Shown here piece after piece: positions 24,303 to 34,300 of a stretch of DNA of 64,000 bases. Made by a program: the position numbers and the translations under genes. Every line of letters begins with the position of its first letter. The stretch's first letter is position 1. The stretch is from Kitasatospora arboriphila. GTDB taxonomy: Bacteria; Actinomycetota; Actinomycetes; Mycobacteriales; Mycobacteriaceae. Below the pieces are notes generated by a model. It was not told where the DNA came from. It saw only the letters and a list, made by a program, of their open reading frames with translations, and did not search any database. The stretch is taken from contig NZ_JNYV01000011.1 in NCBI RefSeq assembly GCF_000717275.1, positions 124,001-188,000 on the forward strand. Direction: 5' to 3'.

Positions 24303-26113
24303 GCGCCAAAACCGGGGATGCCACACCAGAAGTCTCGACGGAGAAACTCGCGATTGCGAACTTTCGCACCACGATGGGCTACCTGGGCGTCGAGGTGCGT
24401 AAACAGATCTGGCCCCTCGTGCTGCTCGCCGGAATCATGACGGCTGCAGCAGCACTGGGGCTCGTCACGCCGAGAGCCCTCGGGGAGATCGTCGACATCG
24501 CCGACGAAGGTGGCGCCACCGGCGAGATTTGGCGCCTGGCCGGGGTCATGGCCGCTTCGGCGGTGGGTGCCGCGGTGCTCGCCGGACTCGGAGTCCGTTT
24601 GTCCGCGAGGATCTTCGAGACGATTCTGGCGCATCTGCGAGAGACCATGCTGGCCGCCTCGCTACGGCTGCCGCTTGCGCGCGTGGAGGCCGCCGGCAGT
24701 GGTGACCTGGTGTCGAGGGCCACCGACGATGTCAGCACCGTGAGCCAGGCCATCGGATCGGTGGTACCCGCCCTTCTCACTGCCACTTTCACCATCGCCG
24801 TGACGTTCGTCGGCCTGGCGGTGCTGGATTGGCGTTTCCTGCTGGTTCTCGTGGTGGTCATGCCGGTCTATGTGAACGGTGTGCGGATGTTCCTGAAGAA
24901 GGCACCCGCGATGTTTGCCGCGGAACGGGCTGCCACCGCCGAGCGGGCCCATCACGTACTCGGCTCGATCCGCGGGTTGGACACCGTGCACGCATTCGAG
25001 TTGTCGCAGTCGCTGAACGGCCGGATCGAGCGTCATTCCTGGTCGGTGGTCCGCTGGTTCATGCGTGCGATCGTGCTGCAGAACCGACTCGGCGCCCGCA
25101 TCAACCTGGGCGAGTTCGTCGGCATGACAACCATTTTGATCATCGGGTTCGTGCTGGTCGGGTCGGACTCGCTCACCGTCGGCGCAGTGACCGCAGCCAT
25201 GCTCTATTTCCTGTTGTTGTTCGACCCCATCGGACGGGTCATGTTGCTGGTGAACGACCTGCAGTCCGGCGCAGCCGCTCTCGGTCGCATCGTGGGCGTG
25301 ATCGAGGAGGCGGACCGCGCGGCGACCACCTCGACGGCCGTCGACACCAAGCCGGCCCGGCCTGCGCCGGGGGCGCCACTGGTCGAGATCCGCAACGTCA
25401 GCTATTCGTATTCGCCGGAGCACGAGGTGCTGCACGACATCTCGCTGTCGATCGCGGCGGGAGAACACATCGCCGTGGTGGGATCATCGGGCGCCGGGAA
25501 GACAACACTGGCCACCATCGTCGCCGGTATCCACATGCCGTCCGAGGGACGTGTGCTGTTGGGTGGCAGGGACATCACGTCCATCGACCGCACCGAACTG
25601 GCGCGTTCGACTGCGCTGGTCACCCAGGAGGTGCACGTCTTCAGCGGAACGCTGGCATCGGACCTTCGAATCGCCGCGCCGGACGCCGACGATGATCAGC
25701 TCTGGGCCGCACTGGATCTCGTCGATGCGGGTCCGTGGGTACGTGCGCTGCCCGATGGCATCGAGACGGTTGTCGGCGAGCAAGGGCACCACCTCACACC
25801 GATGCAGTCGCAACAACTGGCCCTGGCCCGGATCGTTCTGCTCGACCCCGAGATGGCGATACTCGACGAGGCGACCGCCGACGCCGGCAGCGCAGGTGCG
25901 GGTGTCCTCGAGGCCTCGGCGGAAGCGGCCCTGCGTGGACGCTCGGCACTCATTGTGGCGCATCGCCTGAGCCAGGCGGCTCGCGCCGACCGCATCGTCT
26001 TCATGGAACGCGGACGGATCGTCGAAGTGGGCACACACGCCGAACTCGTCTCGCTCGGAGGCCGTTACGGCAACCTCTGGAGGGCTTGGTCTCGGGGCCG
26101 CACGCAGAGCTGA
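24299..26113 (+). CDS. ABC exporter half, siderophore export (intact Walker A/B, degenerate signature)
   Basis: A 604-residue partner of the preceding half-transporter with the same layout: membrane domain about 30-330, ATPase domain about 365-600. Walker A is canonical (GSSGAGKTT), Walker B is MAILDEATAD with the catalytic glutamate, and the switch histidine is in IVAHRLS. The signature motif has decayed to LTPMQSQQLALAR. This is the complement of its neighbour. The heterodimer should export the finished siderophore or a precursor across the membrane. An iron-type box lies downstream of its stop, before the carrier-protein gene. Confidence 0.82.
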   Translation: MSAKTGDATPEVSTEKLAIANFRTTMGYLGVEVRKQIWPLVLLAGIMTAAAALGLVTPRALGEIVDIADEGGATGEIWRLAGVMAASAVGAAVLAGLGVRLSARIFETILAHLRETMLAASLRLPLARVEAAGSGDLVSRATDDVSTVSQAIGSVVPALLTATFTIAVTFVGLAVLDWRFLLVLVVVMPVYVNGVRMFLKKAPAMFAAERAATAERAHHVLGSIRGLDTVHAFELSQSLNGRIERHSWSVVRWFMRAIVLQNRLGARINLGEFVGMTTILIIGFVLVGSDSLTVGAVTAAMLYFLLLFDPIGRVMLLVNDLQSGAAALGRIVGVIEEADRAATTSTAVDTKPARPAPGAPLVEIRNVSYSYSPEHEVLHDISLSIAAGEHIAVVGSSGAGKTTLATIVAGIHMPSEGRVLLGGRDITSIDRTELARSTALVTQEVHVFSGTLASDLRIAAPDADDDQLWAALDLVDAGPWVRALPDGIETVVGEQGHHLTPMQSQQLALARIVLLDPEMAILDEATADAGSAGAGVLEASAEAALRGRSALIVAHRLSQAARADRIVFMERGRIVEVGTHAELVSLGGRYGNLWRAWSRGRTQS

Positions 26114-26158
26114 GCTTGGCCCACCTCACATTTTCGCACGCTTCCATAACTCGCCAGA

Positions 26159-26177
26159 TAAGTATAGGCTTAGTTGC
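26159..26177. promoter_or_regulatory. Weak IdeR-like box before the starter-unit genes
   Basis: TAAGTATAGGCTTAGTTGC matches 11 of 19 positions when read against the reverse-strand consensus. It lies 125 bases upstream of the carrier-protein start and is the weakest of the set. Confidence 0.4.
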
Positions 26178-26301
26178 AAGCGCGGCGGTACGATGTGTCG
26201 CCCCATCGTCGGAGTCGATTGCGACTTCTCGCGCCTGACATGGCGGCAATGCCGTTGTCCCGGTGGCGTTTCGCCCCGACATCGCGAGTGAGGAGCTGCA
26301 G

Positions 26302-26607
26302 TTGAGTCAGCAAGATGTGTCCACGAGTTTGTCGGAGGAGCAGATCGTTGCCGACATCGCGGGAGCTCTCGGCATGGCTCCCGCCGAGGTCACGCACGAC
26401 CTGGATCTCCTTGACGCCGGTCTTGATTCGATCCGGCTGATGTCGTTGGTGGAGAAGTGGCGCAGCGCGGGCTCGGCCCACGTCGACTTTCCCGTGCTCG
26501 CCTCCGATCCGGTGGTCGGCACGTGGATCGAGGTCCTGCTGTCGGGTCTCGTGTCGGCGGAAGCCGAGACGAGTGCTGACGACGCCGGCCAGGGCGTTGT
26601 CTCATGA
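26302..26607 (+). CDS. Stand-alone aryl carrier protein
   Basis: A 101-residue acyl/aryl carrier protein. The phosphopantetheine serine is in LLDAGLDSIRLMSLVEKWR, and the DSIR/LxEKWR wording is close to the EntB-type aryl carrier domain, but without the isochorismatase domain. The start chosen is TTG at 26302, because GGAG lies six bases before it; a GTG at 26263 in the same frame has none. Its stop overlaps the dehydratase start by ATGA. It would hold the dihydroxybenzoyl starter for the first condensation domain of the giant NRPS. Confidence 0.8.
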   Translation: MSQQDVSTSLSEEQIVADIAGALGMAPAEVTHDLDLLDAGLDSIRLMSLVEKWRSAGSAHVDFPVLASDPVVGTWIEVLLSGLVSAEAETSADDAGQGVVS

Positions 26608-27488
26608 AGATGTGCATGGCAACGGTGTCTCTCGGCGGCGGCCTGGAGGAGAAGATCGATGCGATTGCCGCTGCCGGGTTCAACGGTATCGAGTTGTTGG
26701 ATGCCGACCTTCGGGAGTCGGCGATGTCCCCGGGCGAATGTGCTCGCCGCTGTGCGGACCTCGGATTGTCCATCGACCTGTATCAGCCGTTCCGGCGAGC
26801 CGAAGGCGTGTCGCACGACGAGTTCGGTGCTGTGCAAGCTCGTTTTCGACGGGAGCTGGAGGTGATGCGGGAGATCGGTGCCGACTCCATACTCGTGGTC
26901 TCCAACACCGATGATGACGCCGACAGCAGCCGTGACCTGTCGGTGGCACAGCTGGCGGCGCTGGGCGACGTGGCCGCCGAGCACGGCGTGACGGTGATGT
27001 TCGAAGCTCTGGCATGGGGTACCCACATCAGCCGGGTCGCAGATGCCTGGGAAGTGCTGCAGCGCGCCGATCATCCGAACCTGACCCTGGTGGTCGACAC
27101 GTTCCACCTGATCGCCCGGGGTGAGGACATCGGCATGTTGTCCGAACTCCCAGCCGGCTCGGTGGGATTTCTCCAACTGGCCGATGCGCCTTTGCTTTCC
27201 ATGGACCTCATGCAATGGAGCCGTGGGCATCGCTGTTTCCCCGGTGAGGGGCAGATGGATCTCCTCGCCCCGATCGGCACCGTCCTGGCATCGGGGTATG
27301 ACGGGCCCCTCTCGCTCGAGATCTTCAATCCTGGCTATCGCGAACGCGATCCGCACGAGGTGGCCAGGGCCGGGGCAGTAGCGCTCGGCGAGTTCATCGA
27401 TGAGCTGGGAACACAGGCGAACACCCCGTCCTCCACCTGGACAGACGATGGTGTGCAACGTCTTTCGGCGCAGGTGGGTTCGCTGTGA
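26604..27488 (+). CDS. 3-dehydroshikimate dehydratase (AsbF/QuiC-like), makes 3,4-dihydroxybenzoate
   Basis: A 294-residue TIM-barrel protein of the sugar-isomerase/epimerase fold. The N-terminus MATVSLGGGLEEKIDAI with AGFNGIELL, the FEALAWGTHI segment, the RADHPNLTLVVDTFH segment, and a C-terminal SLEIFNPGY match 3-dehydroshikimate dehydratases. These convert 3-dehydroshikimate to protocatechuate, the 3,4-dihydroxybenzoate of petrobactin. Glutamate and histidine metal ligands lie in FEALAWG and DTFH. It is coupled by ATGA to the carrier protein and by GTGA to the aryl-AMP ligase. No isochorismate synthase, isochorismatase or 2,3-dihydrobenzoate dehydrogenase gene occurs in the window. The catechol supplied here is therefore likely the 3,4-isomer. 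Hydroxypyruvate-isomerase-like function is the alternative. Confidence 0.78.
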   Translation: MKMCMATVSLGGGLEEKIDAIAAAGFNGIELLDADLRESAMSPGECARRCADLGLSIDLYQPFRRAEGVSHDEFGAVQARFRRELEVMREIGADSILVVSNTDDDADSSRDLSVAQLAALGDVAAEHGVTVMFEALAWGTHISRVADAWEVLQRADHPNLTLVVDTFHLIARGEDIGMLSELPAGSVGFLQLADAPLLSMDLMQWSRGHRCFPGEGQMDLLAPIGTVLASGYDGPLSLEIFNPGYRERDPHEVARAGAVALGEFIDELGTQANTPSSTWTDDGVQRLSAQVGSL

Positions 27489-29110
27489 GCGGGTTGCGAC
27501 CGTTGGAACTGGACGGGGTCGTGCCATATCCTGCCGACTTTGCCGCCCGGTACCGCGACGAGGGTTACTGGACCGATCAGACGCTGTCCGAGATGTTGTT
27601 CGAGACGATCGAACGGTCGCCCGATCAGATCGCGGTCATCGCCGGAGACACCCGGATGACCTATCGCGAGCTCGGGGAGCGGACGCTGGCGTTCGCGGCG
27701 GGTTTCGAAGCTCTCGGTGTCGGCCGTGGCGACCGTGTGGTGGTGCACCTGCCGAACGTGCCCGACTACCTGCCGATCCTGTTCTCTCTGTTCGAGCTGG
27801 GGGCGGTTCCCGTCCTTGCCCTTGCCGCGCTGCGCAGGCATGAGATCGAGTACTTCGTAGGGTTCACCGAGGCGGTCGCCTATGTCACCGTCGAATCCCA
27901 CGCCGGCAACGACTTCGGGTCACTGGCGAGAGAGCTGAGACAGTCGTCGGCGGGCCGGCTCCACACCGTCGTCTTGTCCGAGGACGGCGCGGGTGATGAT
28001 GTGGAGCAATTGCTTTCGCGCGGACTGTCGGTGCACCGACGCAGGTCCCTGCCGTCGGACGTCGCCTTCTTGCAATTGTCGGGCGGTACCACCGGTCAGC
28101 CCAAGGTGATTCCCCACACCCACGAGGACTACCTGGCCTCCGTCCGGGCCAGTGCGGACATCGGCGGGATCACCGATGGCACCGTCCAACTGGTGGTCCT
28201 GCCGATGTGCCACAGCTTTGCGATGCGCTCGCCGGGGTTCCTCGGGGTGCTCTACAAAGGCGGCACCGTGGTGCCCGCCCCGAACGGAAGTCCCGACGTC
28301 ACGTTCCCTCTGATCGAGCAGCACGGCGTGACCGACGTGTCGGTGGTCCCACCGCTCGCGCTCGTGTGGCTCAATTCGTCGCTCAAACGCCGGTATGACC
28401 TGCGCACTCTGAAGGTCCTACGGGTGGGTGGGGCCAAGTTCAGTGCAGAGGCCGCCCGCCGGGTGCGTTCGGAGCTCGGTGCGACCGTGCAGCAGAGCTT
28501 CGGGATGGCCGAAGGGCTCACCACCTTCACCGGGCTCGACGAGGACGAAGAGACGATCACCACCCGGCAAGGCCGCCCGACGCTGGAGGCCGATGAGGTG
28601 CTGGTGGTGGACGACGAGGGACATGAGGTGCCCCTCGGCACCTCCGGCCATCTGCTGACGCGCGGACCGTCGACCATCCGCGGTTACTACCGCGCGCCCG
28701 AGCACAACGCCGCCAACTTCACCGCCGACGGGTTCTATCGAACGGGCGATATAGTCCGCGCGGACGAGCGCGGCTACCTCACGGTGGTGGGGCGGTCCAA
28801 GGACCAGATCAACCGGGGCGGAGAGAAGATCGCACCTGAAGAGGTCGAAAACGTCCTCCTGACATCGGAATCGGTTCACGATGTGTCGGTGGTCGGAGTG
28901 CCCGACGAGCTGCTGGGGGAGCGCACCAAAGCGTTTGTCATCCCACGGGAGGGAAGTGACAGGTCGACGCTGTCGCTCCCGGCCATCAGGAGATTCCTCA
29001 CCGACAAAGGTCTTGCCGCGTACAAGATCCCGGACGTCGTGGAACTGGTCGACGAGTTCGAACGTACCGCGGTGGGCAAGGTCAGCAAACGCCACCAACG
29101 CGCACGCTGA
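27485..29110 (+). CDS. Aryl-AMP ligase (EntE/DhbE-like), loads dihydroxybenzoate on the carrier
   Basis: A 541-residue stand-alone adenylation enzyme that would activate an aryl acid with ATP and load it on the carrier protein at 26302. Motifs are LSGGTTGQPKVIPHTH, LPMCHSFAMRSPG, FGMAEGL, GYYRAPEHN, YRTGD and INRGGEKIAPEE, the last typical of aryl-acid ligases. Compared with DhbE, the Asn235-equivalent that contacts the 2-hydroxyl is Ser (CHSF for AHNY), and nearby Val residues around FGMAEGLV are polar (SFG, GLT). These changes fit a substrate lacking the 2-hydroxyl, such as 3,4-dihydroxybenzoate, but do not prove it. Confidence 0.85.
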   Translation: MSGLRPLELDGVVPYPADFAARYRDEGYWTDQTLSEMLFETIERSPDQIAVIAGDTRMTYRELGERTLAFAAGFEALGVGRGDRVVVHLPNVPDYLPILFSLFELGAVPVLALAALRRHEIEYFVGFTEAVAYVTVESHAGNDFGSLARELRQSSAGRLHTVVLSEDGAGDDVEQLLSRGLSVHRRRSLPSDVAFLQLSGGTTGQPKVIPHTHEDYLASVRASADIGGITDGTVQLVVLPMCHSFAMRSPGFLGVLYKGGTVVPAPNGSPDVTFPLIEQHGVTDVSVVPPLALVWLNSSLKRRYDLRTLKVLRVGGAKFSAEAARRVRSELGATVQQSFGMAEGLTTFTGLDEDEETITTRQGRPTLEADEVLVVDDEGHEVPLGTSGHLLTRGPSTIRGYYRAPEHNAANFTADGFYRTGDIVRADERGYLTVVGRSKDQINRGGEKIAPEEVENVLLTSESVHDVSVVGVPDELLGERTKAFVIPREGSDRSTLSLPAIRRFLTDKGLAAYKIPDVVELVDEFERTAVGKVSKRHQRAR

Positions 29111-29123
29111 CTTCACCTTCTAC

Positions 29124-29142
29124 TTAAGTTAGCCTATACTTA
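29124..29142 (+). promoter_or_regulatory. IdeR-like iron box before the ornithine oxygenase operon
   Basis: TTAAGTTAGCCTATACTTA matches 15 of 19 positions of the IdeR consensus, the best in the window. It would control the hydroxylase-MbtH-PanD-NRPS transcript. Confidence 0.75.
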
Positions 29143-29224
29143 CCAGAGTGAGATGTGAGGTCGTGTTCCCAATGATCGTTCGAGTTGTCGGTTCCGCTGG
29201 GAGCCCGGCAGGAGGAGTCGCTTC

Positions 29225-30571
29225 ATGACCACCGATGAGGAGAGTGCTCCGTTCGATGTGGTGGGCGTCGGTTTCGGACCGGCGAACCTCGCGCTGGCGA
29301 TCGCGATCGAGGAGTACAACGACCGGGCCCGTCCGGCAGACCGCCTGACGGCGAAGTTCGTGGAGAAACAGCAGCGGTTCGGCTGGCACCGGGGCATGTT
29401 GATCCCCGGCACCACGATGCAGATCTCGTTCCTCAAAGACCTTGCCACCCAACGGGACGTCTGCAGTCCCTACTCATTCCTGAAGTACCTGTCCGAGCGT
29501 GGCAGGCTGACGGACTTCATCAACCAGCAGAGCTTCTTTCCCACCCGGCTCGAGTTCCACGACTACCTCGAATGGGCGGCCGCCAAGGTGACGCTGCCCA
29601 TCGCCTACGGGACCGAGGTCAGCTCGGTGAACTGGACCGGCGACGTGTTCGAGGTCCAGGTGCCGGGTTCGGTTCCGGTGCGCGGGCACAACGTGGTCCT
29701 CGCCGGCGGCCTGCGTTCCAAGGTGCCCGCGGGTGTCACGCAGAGCGCGCGTGTGTTCCACAACCACCGCTTGCTCGAGCACCTCCGGGAACTGCCGCGC
29801 ATGCGCCACCAGAGACTGATCGTGGTGGGTGCCGGACAGAGTGCTGCAGAGGTGGCCGCTTATCTGCACGAGACGTATCCGGAATCCGAGATCCATGCGG
29901 TCTTCGGTAAATACGGGTACACGCCTGCCGACGACAGTCCCTACGCCAACCGGATCTTCGATCCGGACGCTGTTGTCGACTTCCATCAGTCGTCCGACGA
30001 ACTCCGCGCGCAACTGCTCAGCTATCACCGTGGAACCAACTATTCGGCAGTGGATCCACCGCTGATCGAGGAACTGTACCGCCGCGAGTACGGGGAGCGG
30101 GTGTCAGGGCGCCGGAGGTTGTTCGTACGCGGTGCGTCGGAGGTCAGCTCGCTGGTCGAGACGGATGACGGAGTAGCCGTGCAGATCCGGCATCGACCGT
30201 CGCAGGGCGTCGACGAGTTCAGCTGTGACGCAGTCATCTTCGCGACAGGTTTCGAACCGGTCAGTCTCGCCGAGCTGCTCGGCCCGCTGGCAGCGGCCTG
30301 CGATGTGGACGACAAGGGTCGCCCCGTCGTGGACCGTCAATACCGGGTGACCACCAGCGGACGCATCAAGGGCGGGATCTACCTGCAAGGCAACACCGAG
30401 CACACCCACGGCCTCACGTCGACCCTGCTGTCGAACCTGGCAGTGCGTTCGGGAGAGCTGGTGGACTCGATCGTCGCCTCGGTCAGGCGAACCGAGGCGG
30501 AGGCCACCGTCCACATCACTTCTGAATCGAGCGAGCAGAGAGAAGGCGACTTTGTCTACCAACCCCTTTGA
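29225..30571 (+). CDS. L-ornithine N5-monooxygenase
   Basis: A 448-residue flavin-dependent N-hydroxylase that makes N5-hydroxyornithine, the hydroxamate building block. The FAD motif is [12 protein letters not shown], the substrate region [13 protein letters not shown], the NADPH motif [12 protein letters not shown], and the C-terminal ATGFEP is present. Length and motifs fit SidA/PvdA/CchB. AGGAGGAG precedes the ATG. It is the first gene after the strongest iron box, and its end overlaps the MbtH start. Two predicted adenylation domains in the NRPSs would use its product, one after formylation by the FxbA-like enzyme at 53425. Confidence 0.92.
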   Translation: MTTDEESAPFDVVGVGFGPANLALAIAIEEYNDRARPADRLTAKFVEKQQRFGWHRGMLIPGTTMQISFLKDLATQRDVCSPYSFLKYLSERGRLTDFINQQSFFPTRLEFHDYLEWAAAKVTLPIAYGTEVSSVNWTGDVFEVQVPGSVPVRGHNVVLAGGLRSKVPAGVTQSARVFHNHRLLEHLRELPRMRHQRLIVVGAGQSAAEVAAYLHETYPESEIHAVFGKYGYTPADDSPYANRIFDPDAVVDFHQSSDELRAQLLSYHRGTNYSAVDPPLIEELYRREYGERVSGRRRLFVRGASEVSSLVETDDGVAVQIRHRPSQGVDEFSCDAVIFATGFEPVSLAELLGPLAAACDVDDKGRPVVDRQYRVTTSGRIKGGIYLQGNTEHTHGLTSTLLSNLAVRSGELVDSIVASVRRTEAEATVHITSESSEQREGDFVYQPL

Positions 30572-30827
30572 TGATGACGAGGGCACATTCTATGTGCTCG
30601 TGAACGATGAAGAACAGTACTCACTGTGGCCGACGTTCGCGGAGGTACCGCAGGGCTGGCGAATCGTCCACGGAGCGAACGGTCACGCCGGCCGGCAGGA
30701 ATGCCTCGACTACGTCGACGAGCATTGGACGGACATGCGGCCGAAGAGCCTGCGTGACGCCATGGACGCGGACGCCACGAATTCGGATGCCACGGATTCG
30801 CGGGCACGCCACAGCGTTTCTCCCTGA
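30552..30827 (+). CDS. mbtH: MbtH-like protein
   Basis: A 91-residue MbtH-like NRPS chaperone. [24 protein letters not shown] and the later [10 protein letters not shown] carry the family signature with its conserved tryptophans (motif span cited by its ends: residues 4-26 and 59-68). Such proteins bind adenylation domains and are needed for their solubility and activity. The TTG start at 30552 lies within the end of the oxygenase gene, with GAGAAGG upstream. The last 20 residues are a low-complexity tail not seen in typical members. Confidence 0.9.
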   Translation: MSTNPFDDDEGTFYVLVNDEEQYSLWPTFAEVPQGWRIVHGANGHAGRQECLDYVDEHWTDMRPKSLRDAMDADATNSDATDSRARHSVSP

Positions 30828-30864
30828 ACAACTCACAGCATCTGACGAACCGAGGACACAAAAC

Positions 30865-31272
30865 ATGCTCCGCACTCTGGTGAACGGTAAGATCCACCGC
30901 GCCACAGTCACTCAGGCCGACCTGCATTACGTCGGCTCCATCACGGTCGACGAGACTTTGATGAAGGCCGCCGATCTCGTGGAAGGCGAAAAGGTTCAGG
31001 TCGTCGACGTCACGAACGGCGCGAGACTGGAGACCTACGTGATCACCGGCGCCGCCGGTTCAGGGGTCATCTGCATCAACGGGGCAGCGGCTCATCTGGT
31101 GAACCCGGGTGACCTGGTGATCATCATGTCGTTCCTGCAACTCGACGAGGCCGAGGTCATCGTGCATGAACCCAAGGTCGTCCACGTCGACTCGGACAAC
31201 GCGATCGTGGCGCTGGGAAATGATCCGGCGCAACCGGTTCCGGGCGCGACCGATCAGTTGTCGAGCCGTTAG
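30865..31272 (+). CDS. panD: Aspartate 1-decarboxylase PanD
   Basis: A 135-residue pyruvoyl enzyme that makes beta-alanine from aspartate. The self-cleavage site Gly24-Ser25 is in YVGSITVDE. The Lys/Arg active-site residues in NGKIHRATV and the INGAAAHL stretch are typical. Normally panD sits with panBC; here it lies between mbtH and the giant NRPS in an iron-controlled operon. Two adenylation domains in the cluster have beta-amino-acid-type codes, and exochelin MS contains beta-alanine, so the gene most likely supplies a siderophore building block. Extra phosphopantetheine supply is a weaker explanation. It may be a second copy; the rest of the genome is not visible. Confidence 0.93.
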   Translation: MLRTLVNGKIHRATVTQADLHYVGSITVDETLMKAADLVEGEKVQVVDVTNGARLETYVITGAAGSGVICINGAAAHLVNPGDLVIIMSFLQLDEAEVIVHEPKVVHVDSDNAIVALGNDPAQPVPGATDQLSSR

Positions 31273-31319
31273 ACACGATCGACGACCGTCTCGCATCGGC
31301 GAGCGCAAGGGAATGTGGT

Positions 31320-34300
31320 TTGGCGATGGGACGTGGCATGAGGCTCTCGGGTGCGCAATGGGGCGTGTGGTTCGCTCAGGAATTGGCGCCTCGGTCGCCG
31401 GTGTTCTCGATCGGGCAGCTCCTGTGGCTGCCCGCGGGGTGCGATAGCGAAATCCTGGCTCGCGCCGTGGGCATCGCCGTTCACGACGCCGACGTCCTGT
31501 GGTGCCGTTTCGACACCGGGCCGCAGGGACCGCTGCAGTCGATCCAGGTGCCGGCTGCCCCGCCGTCGATCGCGGTGCGCAACCACGTGGGCACCGCCGA
31601 TTCACTTCGGGCACAGGCGCGCACGCGGATGTCCGAGGCGCTACCCCTCGCCGAGGGTCCCCTGTTCGCCGCCACGGTGTGGTCGCTCGACGATGGGCAG
31701 ATCGTCTGGGAGTTCAAGGCGCACCACATACTGCTCGATGCGTACGGGCTGTCGTTGCTGACCCGTCGGGTGGCGCAGGTGTACACCGCGCTGTCGCGGG
31801 GTGCGGCCGTACCGGAGTCGACGTTCGGCACCGTGGCCGAGATGATCACGGCCGAGGACGAATACGAGCGCAGCGATGTCGCCGAGCGCGATGGTGAGTA
31901 CTGGAGTGCCTTCGCCGAATCGCAGGCAGATTCCGCAGCGTCGCTGGTGCCGGCGTCGCCGAGCGAGAACATGCCCATCGGTGTGTCCGTGTCGATCGAC
32001 CGGGAGGTCATCGACAGGGTCGACCAACTGGCTCGATCGGTCGGCGCCACCTGGGGTGAGGCGATGATCGCCCTCTGGGCCTGGTACGACTCGAATCGGT
32101 CGGGCAGTACCAAGGCGACCATCGGAATCCCGATGATGGCGCGGCGCGGGGTGGGCCTGCGTACCCCGATGATGCAGGTGAACGTTTTGCCCTTGTCGCT
32201 GGAGATCGATCCACACGACAACGTGGGCGAGTGGATCACCCGTGCGGCGGCCGCACTCGGCGGCGTGCGCCGCCATCAGCGTTACCGGGGTGAGCGCCTC
32301 GCCCAGGTGTCCGACGGCGTCAAACCTGCTCTCTCGCAGATCAATCTGCATGTGTTCGACTACCACGCCGATTTCGCGGGAACGGTCGCGGTCACCGAGG
32401 AACTCGGCACCGGGCCGGCCGACGACCTCAATCTGTTCGTCTACAACGACAAGGTGAAGGGGTTCGCGCTCGAACTCAAGGCAGACCCCACCCGATACGA
32501 CGAATCAGAACTGCGGGTGCATCTGCGACGGATCGAGAGCGCTGTCCGCAGGCTGTCGTCGCTGTCGGCCGACGATCGTCTGCGCGCGCTGGCTCCTGCC
32601 GACCCGGTCGACACCGACCTGTTGTCGGAGTGGTTGTCGGGGCAACCCGAGGTCAGCCGCGAGGTGACGATCGACGAGCTGTTGCAGACTGCAGCCAGGA
32701 AGCATCCGGAGCGTGTCGCGGTGGCCGTCGATGATCGGCACCTCACCTATGCGCAGTTCGATTCGCAGGTGAACCGCATTGCCCGGCACCTTCTCTCATC
32801 GGGTGTGCGCACCGGCGACCGCATCGCGGTGATGGCCGCGCGCGACGAGTGGCTGCCCGTCATGCTCGCGGCAGTCATGCGCGCGGGCGCTGTGTACGTT
32901 CCGGTGGACCCGGACTATCCAGCCGACCGGATCGAGTTCCTTCTGCAGGACGCCGCACCGAGTGCAGTGCTGACCAACTGTGGCGACACTCTCGACATCG
33001 GGCGGTTCGCCGAAGTCGTGGGGACGCCGCTCATCGACGTCGCAGACCCTGCGGTGGTGCGGGACCTCGACACCGTGTCGCCGGAACCGGTCGGCGACGC
33101 CGACCGCACACGCAGACTGCTCCCCGGAGATGCCGCGTATCTGATCTACACCTCGGGCACGACCGGTCGTCCGAAGGGCGTCATGGTCAGCCACGCCAAC
33201 GTCATCGCATTGTTCGACGCCGCCACACACTTCGACTTCCGCGCCGACGACGTGTGGATCTTGCTGCACTCGTACGCCTTCGACTTCTCCGTCTGGGAAC
33301 AGTGGGTGCCACTGACCACCGGGGCTTCGCTTGTCGTCGTCGGCCAGGATGTCCTACGCGATCCGGTCCTCATCGGAGATGCGATCCGCAGGCATCGGGT
33401 CACCGTTCTCAATCAGACACCGTCAGCGTTCTATGCACTGATCGACACCGAACAGCACCGGACGGACAGCCCAGACCTCGCACTGCGAACGGTCGTGTTC
33501 GGCGGCGAGGCACTGAATGCAGCCAGACTCGCGCCATGGCTGGATCGCCACCCGACCACGCCGACGTTGATCAACATGTACGGCATCACCGAGACCACGG
33601 TGCACGTCACGCACACCGTGGTGTCGTCGCACGGCGATGTCGCAGGAGCGTCGGTCATCGGGCGGGCGCTGCCCGGCCTGCGTGCCGACGTCCTCACCCC
33701 TCATCTGCAGACGACGCCGATCGGCGTCGTCGGAGAACTGTATGTGGCCGGACCGCAGGTCGGTCTCGGATACCGCGGTCGTCCGTCGCTGACCGCAACA
33801 AGATTCGTCGCCGACCCGAACGGGTCCGGAACCCGTATGTACCGCACCGGCGATCTTGCGAGGTGGAACGTCGCGGGCGAGCTGGAGTATCTGGGCCGCA
33901 TCGACGACCAGGTCGAGATCCGCGGATTCCGTATCGAACCGGGTGAGGTCGCCGCCGCGGTGCAATCGCATCCGGATGTGACGGCAGCTGCTGTCGTCGC
34001 CGTCGATCGGGGTGTCGAATCGAGTGGCTCCGCGAACCCACGTGCCGCAGCAGGAACGGTTCTCGCTGCCTACTATTGCGCGGCGCTCGAGTCCGACTCC
34101 GAAGGACAGCCACTCGATGCCGCACTGCGCGTCTGGGCCGAGACTGCGCTGCCCGCTCACATGGTGCCGTCGGTGTTCGTCCGGGTGGACGCATTGCCGA
34201 TGACAGCGAACGGCAAACTCGATCGCCGAGCGCTCCCCGCAATAGATCTCGGCGCGCGCAGCGGCCACGGGCGTGAACTCGGCACTGCCGCAGAGCACAT

